The notes beneath the pieces are model-generated. The model saw only the letters and a list, made by a program, of their open reading frames with translations. It was not told the origin of the DNA and searched no databases. A stretch of DNA of 64,000 bases. It comes from Duncaniella freteri (GTDB lineage Bacteria; Bacteroidota; Bacteroidia; Bacteroidales; Muribaculaceae). Shown here piece after piece: positions 8,382-17,549 of this stretch; the stretch's first letter is position 1; each line of letters starts with the position of its first letter. The translations under genes were made by a program, and so were the position numbers. The stretch lies in contig NZ_SJSA01000002.1 in the NCBI RefSeq assembly GCF_004766125.1, positions 248,001-312,000 on the forward strand, in the 5' to 3' direction.

Positions 8382-11000
8382 ATGTTGACAGCAAAGGAGA
8401 TACGCGAGTCATTCAAGGAGTTTTTCCGTTCCAAAGGTCATCATATAGTGCCATCCGCTCCTATGGTGGTAAAGGATGATCCCACGTTGATGTTCACCAA
8501 CGCCGGTATGAATCAGTTCAAGGATATAATACTTGGCAATAAGGCGGCAAAGTATCAGCGTGTGGCTGATTCACAGAAATGTCTGCGAGTTTCCGGCAAG
8601 CATAACGACCTTGAGGAGGTGGGAATGGATACATATCACCACACCATGTTCGAGATGCTTGGCAACTGGAGTTTTGGCGATTACTTCAAGAAAGAGGCTA
8701 TTGACTGGGCATGGGAATATCTTGTGGATGTTCTCGGACTTTCTCCCGACAGGCTGTATGCCACTGTTTTTGAGGGCTCTCCTGAAGAGGGTCTTTCGCG
8801 TGACGATGAAGCTGCCGGATATTGGGAAAAACATCTGCCTGTGTCACATATCATAAATGGCAATAAGCATGATAATTTCTGGGAAATGGGTGACACAGGT
8901 CCTTGCGGTCCTTGTTCGGAGATACATATTGACCTTCGTTCCGACGAGGAGCGTGCCAAAGTGGATGGTGCCTCGCTGGTCAATCATGACGACCCCCTCG
9001 TGATAGAGATATGGAATCTCGTGTTCATGCAGTACAACCGTAAAGCAGACGGATCTCTTGAGGCTCTTCCCGCAAAGGTTATAGATACCGGAATGGGCTT
9101 TGAGCGTCTTTGCATGGCCCTACAGGGTAAGCGATCCAACTATGATACCGATGTGTTTACCCCTCTGATAGATACTATATCCCGTCTTTCAGGCAAGAAA
9201 TATGGCGAGGACAGGCAAGTGGATATAGCCATGAGGGTTATTGCCGACCATGTACGTACTATTTCGTTCTCTATAGCTGATTCACAGCTCCCTGGCAATG
9301 CCAAGGCCGGATATGTGATACGCCGTATCCTCCGTCGCGCCGTGCGTTATGCTTATACATTCCTTGATCAGAAGCAGGCTTTCATGTATAAGCTTGTTAA
9401 TACTTTGATTGACTTGATGGGTGAGGCTTATCCTGAAATCGCTGCTCAGCGTGAGCTGATCATGAAGGTCATAAAGGAGGAAGAGGATGCATTCCTGCGT
9501 ACACTTGACAAGGGCATCTCCATACTTGACGAGGCTATTAAGGTTGCTCGCAAGGAGGGGAAAAATGAGATTTCCGGTAAAGATGCGTTTGTGCTTTATG
9601 ACACTTATGGATTCCCTCTCGACCTTACTGAGTTGATCCTTAAGGAGAACGGCATGACTTTGGATAAGGTGGAGTTCGATAAGGAGATGGATGCTCAGAA
9701 GACTCGTGCTCGCAATGCTGCGGCGGTTGAGGCTACTGACTGGGTTGTTGTCAGTGAGGGTGAGACAGAGTTTGTCGGATATGATTCAACATCGGCTCCA
9801 ACCCGTATATTGCGCTATAGGAATGTAAAGCAGAAAGGCAAGGAGTTCTATCAGATAGTACTCTCTGTCACTCCTTTCTATGCTGAGATGGGCGGTCAGG
9901 TCGGCGACAGCGGCTGGCTTGTGAATGGTGACGATAAGATAGAGATATACGATACAAAACGTGAAAATGGTCAGGCGGTACATCTTGCCAAGAGGCTTCC
10001 TGCCGATGTAACTGCTGAGTTTGAGGCTGTTATAGACGCTAAGGCTCGTAGAGCTACAGAGTGCAACCACTCTGCTACACATCTGCTCCATGCCGCACTG
10101 CGTGAGGTGCTTGGTTCGCATGTTGAACAGAAAGGCTCCTATGTGTCTCCCAAACTTCTTCGTTTTGATTTCAGCCATTTCCAGAAGCTCACACCTGAAG
10201 AGATCCGTAAGGTAGAGCATATTGCCAATGCAAATGTAAGAAAGGCTATTCCTCTTGATGAGCGTCGTTCGATGCCTATTTCCGAGGCTCGTGAGTTAGG
10301 TGCGATGGCTCTTTTCGGAGAAAAGTATGGTGAGGAAGTACGTGTCATCAAATACGGTGATTCCATTGAATTATGTGGCGGCACGCATGTGCCCAACACT
10401 GGAAACATCGGTATGATCCGTATTATATCCGAGTCGAGCATTGCAGCCGGTATCCGTCGTATTGAAGCTATAACAGGAGAGGCTACTGAGAGTTTTATCG
10501 ATGACATTTCCGATACGCTTCGTGCTGTGGGCGAGATGTTCCATAATGCTCCGGATATACGTCAGGCTATACGCAAGGCTATTGATGAGAATGTCGAGCT
10601 GAGAAAGCAGGCGGAGGAGTTTATGAAGGAGCGCACACGCTCGATTGCAGCCGAACTTGTAGCCGCTGCCGTTGGAGTGAACGGATGCAAGGTAGTGTCA
10701 ATGATAGGTGTCCGCGCTCCTGAGATGGTCAAGAATGTTGCTTTCCTTGTGCGTCAGCTTTCACCTGAAGCTACTGCTTTCATTGCCGCTACTTCCGATA
10801 TTTCCGGTAAGCCGCTTCTTACGGTCGCTCTTACTGATGACCTTGTAAAGAAAGGTGTCAATGCCTCTACAATGGTGCGTGAAGCCGCTAAGGCCATCAA
10901 AGGCGGTGGCGGTGGTCAGCCCGGATTTGCTCAGGCTGGCGGTAAGGATACCGATGGGCTTTCCGTGGCGATTGAAACGCTTCGTCAGTCTCTGATGTGA
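8382..11000 (+). CDS. alaS: Alanyl-tRNA synthetase
   Basis: The 872-residue protein charges tRNA-Ala. The class II catalytic core opens with [20 protein letters not shown] and contains [14 protein letters not shown] and [15 protein letters not shown] ([12 protein letters not shown]). The editing domain carries the zinc-binding [11 protein letters not shown] and CGGTHV motifs, and the C-terminal C-Ala domain ends with [14 protein letters not shown], the usual DHHA1 signature. The frame stays open back to 8331, but the family N-terminus and the promoter at 8302-8333 both support ATG 8382. Length is normal for the family. Confidence 0.97.
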   Translation: MLTAKEIRESFKEFFRSKGHHIVPSAPMVVKDDPTLMFTNAGMNQFKDIILGNKAAKYQRVADSQKCLRVSGKHNDLEEVGMDTYHHTMFEMLGNWSFGDYFKKEAIDWAWEYLVDVLGLSPDRLYATVFEGSPEEGLSRDDEAAGYWEKHLPVSHIINGNKHDNFWEMGDTGPCGPCSEIHIDLRSDEERAKVDGASLVNHDDPLVIEIWNLVFMQYNRKADGSLEALPAKVIDTGMGFERLCMALQGKRSNYDTDVFTPLIDTISRLSGKKYGEDRQVDIAMRVIADHVRTISFSIADSQLPGNAKAGYVIRRILRRAVRYAYTFLDQKQAFMYKLVNTLIDLMGEAYPEIAAQRELIMKVIKEEEDAFLRTLDKGISILDEAIKVARKEGKNEISGKDAFVLYDTYGFPLDLTELILKENGMTLDKVEFDKEMDAQKTRARNAAAVEATDWVVVSEGETEFVGYDSTSAPTRILRYRNVKQKGKEFYQIVLSVTPFYAEMGGQVGDSGWLVNGDDKIEIYDTKRENGQAVHLAKRLPADVTAEFEAVIDAKARRATECNHSATHLLHAALREVLGSHVEQKGSYVSPKLLRFDFSHFQKLTPEEIRKVEHIANANVRKAIPLDERRSMPISEARELGAMALFGEKYGEEVRVIKYGDSIELCGGTHVPNTGNIGMIRIISESSIAAGIRRIEAITGEATESFIDDISDTLRAVGEMFHNAPDIRQAIRKAIDENVELRKQAEEFMKERTRSIAAELVAAAVGVNGCKVVSMIGVRAPEMVKNVAFLVRQLSPEATAFIAATSDISGKPLLTVALTDDLVKKGVNASTMVREAAKAIKGGGGGQPGFAQAGGKDTDGLSVAIETLRQSLM

Positions 11001-11034
11001 TCAGTAATAGTCAAATAGCAAATATATACTTATT

Positions 11035-11328
11035 ATGGTAAAGCATATTGTGACATTCAAGCTTGCAGGTTCTCCGGAAGAACGTCGTCTGGTAGCTGAA
11101 TCGTTCCGTGATGCTCTGATGGCTCTTCCCGAGCAGATCGATGTGCTACAGTCGATGGAGGTAGGAATTAATGAAAATCCTTCAGAGGATTGGGATGTAG
11201 TTCTTACGGCTATTGTTCCTGATATGCCTTCGGTTGAGGTGTATGCCAAGCATCCAGCCCACGTGGCTGCGGCATCATTAATTGCCGGACTTAAGGAATC
11301 GCGTGCTTGTGTAGATTATTATTGTTGA
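11035..11328 (+). CDS. Dabb (stress-responsive A/B barrel) domain protein
   Basis: The 97-residue protein is a single dimeric A/B barrel domain: VKHIVTFKLAG at the N-terminus, a central amphipathic helix, DVVLTAIVPDMPSVEVYAKH and HPAHVAAASLI near the C-terminus. Dabb proteins are small and some are enzymes of aromatic metabolism, but most are uncharacterised. The gene is 34 bases after alaS and may be read through from it. Confidence 0.82.
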   Translation: MVKHIVTFKLAGSPEERRLVAESFRDALMALPEQIDVLQSMEVGINENPSEDWDVVLTAIVPDMPSVEVYAKHPAHVAAASLIAGLKESRACVDYYC

Positions 11329-11331
11329 TCA

Positions 11332-11376
11332 CTTTGGGCAACATTGATTTACTTGTATATTTTAAAGTTGTCCAAG
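11332..11376 (+). terminator. Possible terminator after the Dabb gene
   Basis: The arms CTTTGGGCAAC and GTTGTCCAAG can pair with one G-U pair across an A/T-rich loop of about 24 bases. There is no run of T directly after the stem, so the call is weak. Confidence 0.35.
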
Positions 11377-11439
11377 TCTGAAACATAATTATTTGTATAT
11401 CAGTTATAGTATAAATTATGACAGCTTTGTAAGTTTGCC

Positions 11440-11493
11440 AAAACAGGAAATCCAAATAAAAAATAATGTTTTTTTATTTGGATTTCCTGTTTT
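11440..11493. repeat. Perfect 24-base inverted repeat between the Dabb gene and nrdD
   Basis: Bases 11440-11463 are the exact reverse complement of 11470-11493, with a 6-base loop. The structure could end transcription from the left, since the right arm is followed by TTTT. The right arm also contains the TTTG (-33) element of the nrdD promoter, so the palindrome may instead, or in addition, be an operator. Confidence 0.8.
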
Positions 11494-11508
11494 TAGGGAG
11501 TAACTTTG
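11477..11508 (+). promoter_or_regulatory. nrdD promoter overlapping the palindrome
   Basis: TTTG at 11477-11480 and TAACTTTG at 11501-11508 are 20 bases apart. The -33 element lies inside the right arm of the 24-base inverted repeat. The leader before the nrdD ATG at 11531 is short, about 18 bases. A second TAnnTTTG match (TAAGTTTG, 11430-11437) lies directly before the palindrome but has no matching -33 element. Confidence 0.75.
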
Positions 11509-11530
11509 TCGAAAAATACAATACTAACAA

Positions 11531-13738
11531 ATGATACATACAGTGGTCAAGCGCGACGGCAGAATCGTCGGTTATAATGAAGAGAAAATCAAGGCTGCAA
11601 TTCGTAAGGCCATGCTCACTACAGAGATGGGTGAGGATGAGTCTCTAATTGCCCGCATAGCGGATATCATCACTATGACAGGCGGCGAACAGATGACTGT
11701 AGAGCAGATACAGGATCGAGTGGAGCTTGAATTGATGAATTCTCCGCGCAAGGAGGTTGCCAAGCGTTATATCGCCTATCGCGACCAAAGATCGATAGCC
11801 CGACGCGCCAAGACACGAGATATGTTCCTTGAGATAATTGAGGCAAAGAGCAATGACATTACCAGAGAGAATGCCAATATGAATACGGATTCTCCTGCGG
11901 GAATGATGATGAAATTTGCCAGCGAGACCACAAAACCGTTTGTTGACGACTATCTTCTTTCTCCGGCAGTCAGAGAGGCTGTAAATAATGGCTATATACA
12001 TATTCATGACAAGGATTATTATCCCACAAAGAGTCTTACTTGCGTGCAGCATCCTCTTGACCGTATTCTCAGATACGGATTTGTGGCAGGTCATGGAGAA
12101 TCTCGTCCCGCCAAACGTATCGAGACTGCAAGTATAATAGGATGCATCTCTCTTGAGACAGCTCAGAACGAGATGCATGGCGGTCAGGCAATACCTGCTT
12201 TTGACTTCTATCTTGCCCCTTATGTTCGCTATTCTTATATAGAGGAGATAAAGCACCTTGAGAATCTTTCCGGCACATCTCTGGCACATCTGTATGATGC
12301 AGAGATAAAGGATTATATAAAAAAGGACCTTGATGGGCTGACAGGCGATGACCGTTACCGCCAGCATGCTGTCAATCAGACTGTGGCACGCGTGCATCAG
12401 TCAATGGAGGCTTTTATCCACAATATGAACACTATTCATTCCCGAGGAGGAAACCAGGTGGTGTTCAGCTCAATTAATTACGGCACAGACACTTCGGCAG
12501 AAGGCAGATGTATAATCAGGGAGCTTCTTAACAGCACATATGAGGGTGTGGGTAATGGAGCCACTGCTATCTTCCCGATTCAGATATGGAAAAAGAAGAG
12601 AGGGGTGAGCTATCTTCCTGAGGACCCGAATTATGACCTTTACCAGCTTGCATGCAAGGTGACTGCACGTCGTTTCTTCCCTAACTTTGTTAATCTTGAC
12701 GCGACATTCAATCAGCATGAGAAGTGGGATGCAAACGATCCAGAGCGTTATAAATACGAGGTGGCTACTATGGGATGCCGCACACGTGTATTTGAGAACC
12801 GTTTCGGAGATAAGACCTCTATCGGGCGCGGCAACATCAGTTTCACCACTGTCAATATTGTACGCATAGCAATAGAGTGCATGAACATCGTTGATCAGGA
12901 TGAGCGTATCAGACGTTTTTTCCAAAGGTTGGATGAAATTCTCGACATTGCGGCTATGCAGCTCAATGAACGATTCGATTTCCAAAAGACCGCGCTTGTA
13001 AAGCAGTTCCCGTTGCTCATGTCGCGTCTTTGGACCGGAGCCGAGAATCTTGATCCAAATGACACCATAGAGAGTGTGATAAATCAGGGCACACTCGGAA
13101 TAGGTTTTATAGGTCTTGCAGAATGTCTGATAGCTCTTACTGGCAAGCATCATGGGGAGTGTGAGATGTCACAGAAACTCGGCTTGCGCATTATCTCGCA
13201 TATGCGTTCGCGCGTCAATGATTTCTCGGAGCGTTATCAGCATAATTTCTCGGTTCTTGCCACTCCTGCCGAGGGTCTGTCAGGCAAGTTCACATCACGT
13301 GACCGTCGTTCGTTTGGCGTGATACCCGGCATTACCGACAAGATATATTATACTAATTCCAACCATATCCCTGTGTACTATAAGTGTTCTCCACGCCATA
13401 AGGCGGAGGTGGAGGCTCCTTATCATGAACTTACAGGCGGAGGTCATATATTCTATGTGGAGATTGATGGCGATGCCACACATAACCCCAAAGCCATCAG
13501 TGATATTGTCGACTTGATGGATAAGTACAATATTGGGTATGGGTCTGTAAACCATAACCGTAACCGTTGTATGGACTGCGGTTATGAGGATGCCCAGGAA
13601 GGTCTTACGGAGTGTCCGAAATGTCATGGGCATAATATTGACAATATACAGCGTATCACAGGTTATCTGGTAGGGACTACCGACCGATGGAATAATGCCA
13701 AGCTTGCAGAACTCAAAGACCGAGTGGTTCACAAATGA
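11531..13738 (+). CDS. nrdD: Anaerobic ribonucleoside-triphosphate reductase
   Basis: The 735-residue class III reductase makes deoxyribonucleotides without oxygen. An N-terminal ATP-cone (VVKRDGRIVGYNEEKIKAAI, about residues 5-95) senses dATP/ATP. The glycyl-radical barrel follows, and near the C-terminus are the zinc-site cysteines CMDCGYED and CPKCHG and the radical-loop segment RITGYLVGTTDRW. It overlaps nrdG by 4 bases (ATGA), so the enzyme and its activase are translationally coupled. An anaerobic lifestyle is implied. Confidence 0.95.
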   Translation: MIHTVVKRDGRIVGYNEEKIKAAIRKAMLTTEMGEDESLIARIADIITMTGGEQMTVEQIQDRVELELMNSPRKEVAKRYIAYRDQRSIARRAKTRDMFLEIIEAKSNDITRENANMNTDSPAGMMMKFASETTKPFVDDYLLSPAVREAVNNGYIHIHDKDYYPTKSLTCVQHPLDRILRYGFVAGHGESRPAKRIETASIIGCISLETAQNEMHGGQAIPAFDFYLAPYVRYSYIEEIKHLENLSGTSLAHLYDAEIKDYIKKDLDGLTGDDRYRQHAVNQTVARVHQSMEAFIHNMNTIHSRGGNQVVFSSINYGTDTSAEGRCIIRELLNSTYEGVGNGATAIFPIQIWKKKRGVSYLPEDPNYDLYQLACKVTARRFFPNFVNLDATFNQHEKWDANDPERYKYEVATMGCRTRVFENRFGDKTSIGRGNISFTTVNIVRIAIECMNIVDQDERIRRFFQRLDEILDIAAMQLNERFDFQKTALVKQFPLLMSRLWTGAENLDPNDTIESVINQGTLGIGFIGLAECLIALTGKHHGECEMSQKLGLRIISHMRSRVNDFSERYQHNFSVLATPAEGLSGKFTSRDRRSFGVIPGITDKIYYTNSNHIPVYYKCSPRHKAEVEAPYHELTGGGHIFYVEIDGDATHNPKAISDIVDLMDKYNIGYGSVNHNRNRCMDCGYEDAQEGLTECPKCHGHNIDNIQRITGYLVGTTDRWNNAKLAELKDRVVHK

Positions 13739-14226
13739 GAGTAATGGATATAGTTCCGGGGACATCTGTTGATGGCCCCGGATTGCGTACAGCTATATAT
13801 TTTGCCGGATGTACTCACCGGTGTCCCGGTTGCCATAATCCGCAGTCGTGGGATGCGGATGCCGGACGCGAAATGTCGATTGACGAAATCCTTGAGGTGG
13901 TGGAGTATAACGGATTTGATGTTACCTTTACCGGAGGAGATCCTATTTTTCAGGCTGATGCCATACTGCCTTTGGCTCGGGAGATTCGTAGCAGAGGATA
14001 TACCATATGGTGCTTCACAGGCTATAAGTATGAGGATATAGCGGAGAAGACCGAAGTGGCTCCTCTGCTTGAGTGCTTTGAGGTATTGGTTGACGGTCCG
14101 TTTGTGGAGTCGCTGCGTGACACAAGTCTTGTGTTCCGTGGCTCATCCAATCAGCGGCTCATTGATATTGCACGTTCCACTGTTGGTGTTCCTGTATATT
14201 GGGAGGATGGATTCGGTGTCGATTAG
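13735..14226 (+). CDS. nrdG: Anaerobic ribonucleotide reductase-activating protein
   Basis: The 163-residue radical SAM enzyme installs the glycyl radical on NrdD. The 4Fe-4S motif is CTHRCPGC (CX3CX2C), and VTFTGGDP and the SAM-binding region follow. It starts inside the last codons of nrdD (ATGA overlap), the usual arrangement. Length is typical. Confidence 0.95.
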   Translation: MRVMDIVPGTSVDGPGLRTAIYFAGCTHRCPGCHNPQSWDADAGREMSIDEILEVVEYNGFDVTFTGGDPIFQADAILPLAREIRSRGYTIWCFTGYKYEDIAEKTEVAPLLECFEVLVDGPFVESLRDTSLVFRGSSNQRLIDIARSTVGVPVYWEDGFGVD

Positions 14227-14351
14227 CGTGTTTTTTTGACTATTTAACTTTCGGTGGCTTTTTGTGCAGAACTAATTTGTGTGAGTTGGTGTTATCAATG
14301 TAAAAATACAGTAATAATGTCGTATGGCATTGAAAACAATAAACACAAATT

Positions 14352-15353
14352 ATGGAATTCTTAACTGACGAGAAGCTTGTGATTGTCGGAGCTGCCGGTA
14401 TGATTGGCTCCAATATGGCTCAGACTGCGGCTATGATGCGTCTGACACCTGATATCTGTCTTTTTGACACCTATGCTCCAGGTCTGAAGGGGGTGGTTGA
14501 GGAGTTGAGGCACTGCGGATTCAGTGGCATAAACTTTACTTACACTTCCGATGTGGCAGAGGCTTTTAAAGGTGCCAAGTATATTGTATCCTCAGGAGGT
14601 GCTGCCCGTAAGGCTGGAATGACTCGTGAGGATCTATTGCGAGGCAATTCCGAGATTGCTGAACAGCTTGGAAAGGACATAAAGGCATATTGTCCTGATG
14701 TAAGGCATGTGGTAGTGGTGTTCAATCCTGCTGATATAACAGGTCTTGTTACTCTGATATATTCAGGGCTTAAGCCGTCTCAGGTATCTACTCTTGCAGC
14801 CCTTGACAGTACACGTCTGCGTAGCGAGCTTGCACAATATTTCCGCATTCCGGCTGATGAGATAGTCAACTCCCGCACATATGGTGGTCATGGCGAGCAG
14901 ATGGCGGTGTTTGCGTCAACGACTACTGTCGCAGGTCAGCCGCTGTCAGAGATAATAGGGACTCAGGCACTTCCCGAGAAAGAATGGGAGCAGATGAAGC
15001 AGCGCGTTATCCAGGGAGGCAAGAATATTATCGAGCTTCGTGGACGCTCTTCGTTCCAAAGCCCCGCCTACCTATCTATTGAGATGGTAGCGGCTGCAAT
15101 GGGAGGCAAGCCTTTCCCCTGGCCAGTCGGTACCTATGTCAATAATGGCACATACAATCATATTATGATGGCAATGGAGACCACTCTTGATAAGAACGGT
15201 GTGACAATGCATCCTGTAGACGGTACTCCTGAGGAACGCAAGGAGCTTGATCAAAGTTATCATCATCTCTGCAAGCTCCGTGATGAGGTGATCTCTCTCG
15301 GCATCATTCCGCCTATCAGTGAGTGGTCATCTATCAATCCCAACTTGAAATGA
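14352..15353 (+). CDS. mdh: Malate dehydrogenase (lactate/malate dehydrogenase family)
   Basis: This 333-residue NAD-dependent dehydrogenase interconverts malate and oxaloacetate. The Rossmann loop is VIVGAAGMIGSNMAQTAAM, and the catalytic region contains TYGGHGEQMAVF with the proton-relay histidine. The early stretch FDTYAPGLKGVVEELRH has an acidic residue where NAD+ users bind the ribose. In an anaerobic Bacteroidales cell it would feed the reductive branch to fumarate, consistent with the fumarase gene nearby. Substrate (malate rather than lactate) is inferred from similarity to Bacteroidetes Mdh. Confidence 0.87.
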   Translation: MEFLTDEKLVIVGAAGMIGSNMAQTAAMMRLTPDICLFDTYAPGLKGVVEELRHCGFSGINFTYTSDVAEAFKGAKYIVSSGGAARKAGMTREDLLRGNSEIAEQLGKDIKAYCPDVRHVVVVFNPADITGLVTLIYSGLKPSQVSTLAALDSTRLRSELAQYFRIPADEIVNSRTYGGHGEQMAVFASTTTVAGQPLSEIIGTQALPEKEWEQMKQRVIQGGKNIIELRGRSSFQSPAYLSIEMVAAAMGGKPFPWPVGTYVNNGTYNHIMMAMETTLDKNGVTMHPVDGTPEERKELDQSYHHLCKLRDEVISLGIIPPISEWSSINPNLK

Positions 15354-15378
15354 TTGCTTAAGAAATCATTATAATAAC

Positions 15379-15419
15379 AGCGATGTCGGTCATATAGCAT
15401 ATTTGTGACCGGCATCGCT
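15379..15419. terminator. Hairpin terminator between mdh and comF
   Basis: The arms AGCGATGTCGGTCA and TGACCGGCATCGCT pair over a 13-base loop with one mismatch. The hairpin lies between two convergent genes and is followed by CTTGTTT on the plus strand, so it can serve mdh and possibly comF as well. Confidence 0.65.
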
Positions 15420-15424
15420 CTTGT

Positions 15425-16135
15425 TTATACCATTTTGGAAATTGCTAACGAGTACACGCTGAGGCGTGAAGATGGTGATGCGGAATGTATTTCTTCAAGT
15501 CCGGAGAGAATGGTTGAGCCGGTTGTGATCACATCATCGACTATAAGAATGTGCAGATTCTCAAGCTCTTCAGGATATTTTACAGTGAAAGAGCCTATCG
15601 GATTGAGTCTTCGTTCGGTAGCGTTTTTTCTGGTCTGTGTGGGATGGCTGTGTGGAGCTATGAGATTGTCGCCTGTCGGTATGCCTGTTGCCCGGCTCAG
15701 ACCTATGGCGATTTCATGTGACTGATTGTAGCCTCGCATCCATTGTTTGGTGAAGTGAAGCGGGATAGGGATGATTACATCGATATCGTCGAAGAATCCT
15801 TTTGCAGACATCTCCTTTGCGTGTGTTTCGGCAAGATTGCGTGCCACTATAGGACGGCGGTTGTATTTGGCGTCATGTATTAGTCGGACGTAAGGTGTAC
15901 CTGCGACATAATAATATAGTGAGTTGGCTTTTGTCACGGGTGCTTTTAGTGACACCAGACGGTCGGTCAGCTCATTTGAATAATAAGATGCGAAAGTTGT
16001 CTTTGGCAGTTTGAGCAAACAGTCAAGACACATTATATCCTCACCTTCTACCAATGTGTTGCGGCATACGGTACATACTTTTGGGAATAGCAGATTGATG
16101 AAGCTGTTGCCCCAATGCCTGAATGACCTGTTCAT
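15425..16135 (-). CDS. comF: ComF family protein (PRTase fold)
   Basis: The 236-residue protein has an N-terminal zinc finger (CTVCRNTL and CLDCLLKL) and a C-terminal phosphoribosyltransferase-like domain with the PRPP loop ILIVDDVITTGSTI. ComF proteins support DNA uptake or recombination in competent bacteria; in Bacteroidetes the role is unproven. It overlaps recX by 4 bases (ATGA), so it is the last gene of a prmC-recX-comF run. Confidence 0.88.
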   Translation of the reverse strand: MNRSFRHWGNSFINLLFPKVCTVCRNTLVEGEDIMCLDCLLKLPKTTFASYYSNELTDRLVSLKAPVTKANSLYYYVAGTPYVRLIHDAKYNRRPIVARNLAETHAKEMSAKGFFDDIDVIIPIPLHFTKQWMRGYNQSHEIAIGLSRATGIPTGDNLIAPHSHPTQTRKNATERRLNPIGSFTVKYPEELENLHILIVDDVITTGSTILSGLEEIHSASPSSRLSVYSLAISKMV

Positions 16136-16653
16136 TGTTCATCCCATGTTTCGTTGTCAGTATCCGTATCATCCATCTCCCGGATTATATCTTTGAGTAA
16201 TGATGATGCAATCCTGGCTTCAAATCCGCGTTGCATGGCGAATCGGAGTATTTTCATACGAGAGTCAAAAGTCGACACCCCTTCTTTGGATTGGCGTATC
16301 TTAGCTTTGATTACACGTCTGGCTATGTCAACGTATTGTTCATCCTCGATTTCCGATAAAGATTGTTCTATGGCAGCGCGCGAGAGCCGTTTTGCCCAAA
16401 GTCCTTGTATGATTTTGTTGCGCCCCCAGCCGGAGTATTCAAGTTTGTCGTATGCATAGGCACGTGCATATCGGAAGTCATCCACAAAATTCAGTTCTTC
16501 AAGTTTGCGGATAACCCTGTCGGCATCTCCTGCCGGCACTCCCCATGTCGACATTTTTTTCCTCAGGTCAGGGGTGCATTGCTCGCATCGTGAACAGAGT
16601 TCGGCTGTGCGTGACAGAGCCTGTTCATAATTAAGAGATCTTGAATTTCTCAT
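16132..16653 (-). CDS. recX: Regulatory protein RecX
   Basis: The 173-residue protein has the all-helical three-repeat RecX fold, with segments CEQCTPDLRKKMSTWGV, DDFRYARAYAYDKLEY and GRNKIIQGLWAKRLSRAAI. RecX modulates RecA filaments. The frame extends to 16722, but the ATG at 16653 overlaps the prmC stop as ATGA and gives a normal N-terminus. Position between prmC and comF indicates one transcript. Confidence 0.87.
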   Translation of the reverse strand: MRNSRSLNYEQALSRTAELCSRCEQCTPDLRKKMSTWGVPAGDADRVIRKLEELNFVDDFRYARAYAYDKLEYSGWGRNKIIQGLWAKRLSRAAIEQSLSEIEDEQYVDIARRVIKAKIRQSKEGVSTFDSRMKILRFAMQRGFEARIASSLLKDIIREMDDTDTDNETWDEQ

Positions 16654-17507
16654 AAGGCTGTGTGGGCTGATATAAAACGGTCTTTTCCATGCATATCTTT
16701 TATGATGGTCACATCTTCCCATCCATCTGATTTGAGCATATCTCTTAATTGCCCTGAGAAAAGAGGATTGATTTCAAGATACATTTTTCCGCCTGGTTTC
16801 GCAAGTCTAAGTGAGGATGAGGAAATTGCTCGGTAAAATTCCAATGGATTATCGTCCGGCACAAAAAGAGCCGAATGAGGTTCATAGTCAAGAACATTGG
16901 CATCCATGACACTCATCTCGCTGAGGGCTATGTAAGGAGGATTGGATACGATAATGTCATAACTTTTTTCAGGAAGGTTTATCGGTTTCAGGACATCTGA
17001 TTTAAGGAAGTGTATTTTAACCTTGCATAGTGCAGCATTCTCACCGGCTATATGCAGGGCATCTTCGGATATGTCTACTCCTGTCACGGTAGGGAATGGC
17101 AGTGTGCGTGCCAGTGCTATGGCTATGCACCCCGACCCGGTGCACATGTCAAGCACAGCAAGGTCCTTGCTTTTATTTTCGTTTACTATGATATCCACCA
17201 GTTCTGATGTCTCGACTCTCGGTATGAGTACAGCAGGGGTGACTTTAAGTGTCAAACCATGCCAATATGTTTCACCGAGTATATATTGTATTGGCTCGTT
17301 GCGGAGCAGTCTCGCTATTATAGCATCGATGCTGAATTGAAGTTCCGCTGACACATCTTGATCGCCCTTGATCATAATGTCGGTCTGTGACCATCCTTTT
17401 AGTTTTTCAAGAATAATGCGTATCAGCCATCGGGACTCGCTTGTGTCATAAACAGGAGCCAGTCGGGTGATGTTGCTTTTTATGTAGCTGTTGAGTGTCA
17501 TAAACAT
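16650..17507 (-). CDS. prmC: Peptide chain release factor glutamine methyltransferase
   Basis: The 285-residue protein methylates the GGQ glutamine of release factors. The SAM-binding segment is VLDMCTGSGCIAIALA and the substrate motif is IVSNPPYIALSEM. The N-terminal helical domain contains the usual PIQYILGETYWHGLTL. A second Met two codons in is an equally possible start. It begins the prmC-recX-comF run. Confidence 0.93.
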   Translation of the reverse strand: MFMTLNSYIKSNITRLAPVYDTSESRWLIRIILEKLKGWSQTDIMIKGDQDVSAELQFSIDAIIARLLRNEPIQYILGETYWHGLTLKVTPAVLIPRVETSELVDIIVNENKSKDLAVLDMCTGSGCIAIALARTLPFPTVTGVDISEDALHIAGENAALCKVKIHFLKSDVLKPINLPEKSYDIIVSNPPYIALSEMSVMDANVLDYEPHSALFVPDDNPLEFYRAISSSSLRLAKPGGKMYLEINPLFSGQLRDMLKSDGWEDVTIIKDMHGKDRFISAHTAL

Positions 17508-17549
17508 ATTGGATATTTTTCAGGTCACGGAGTATGTATGAATCGTGTG

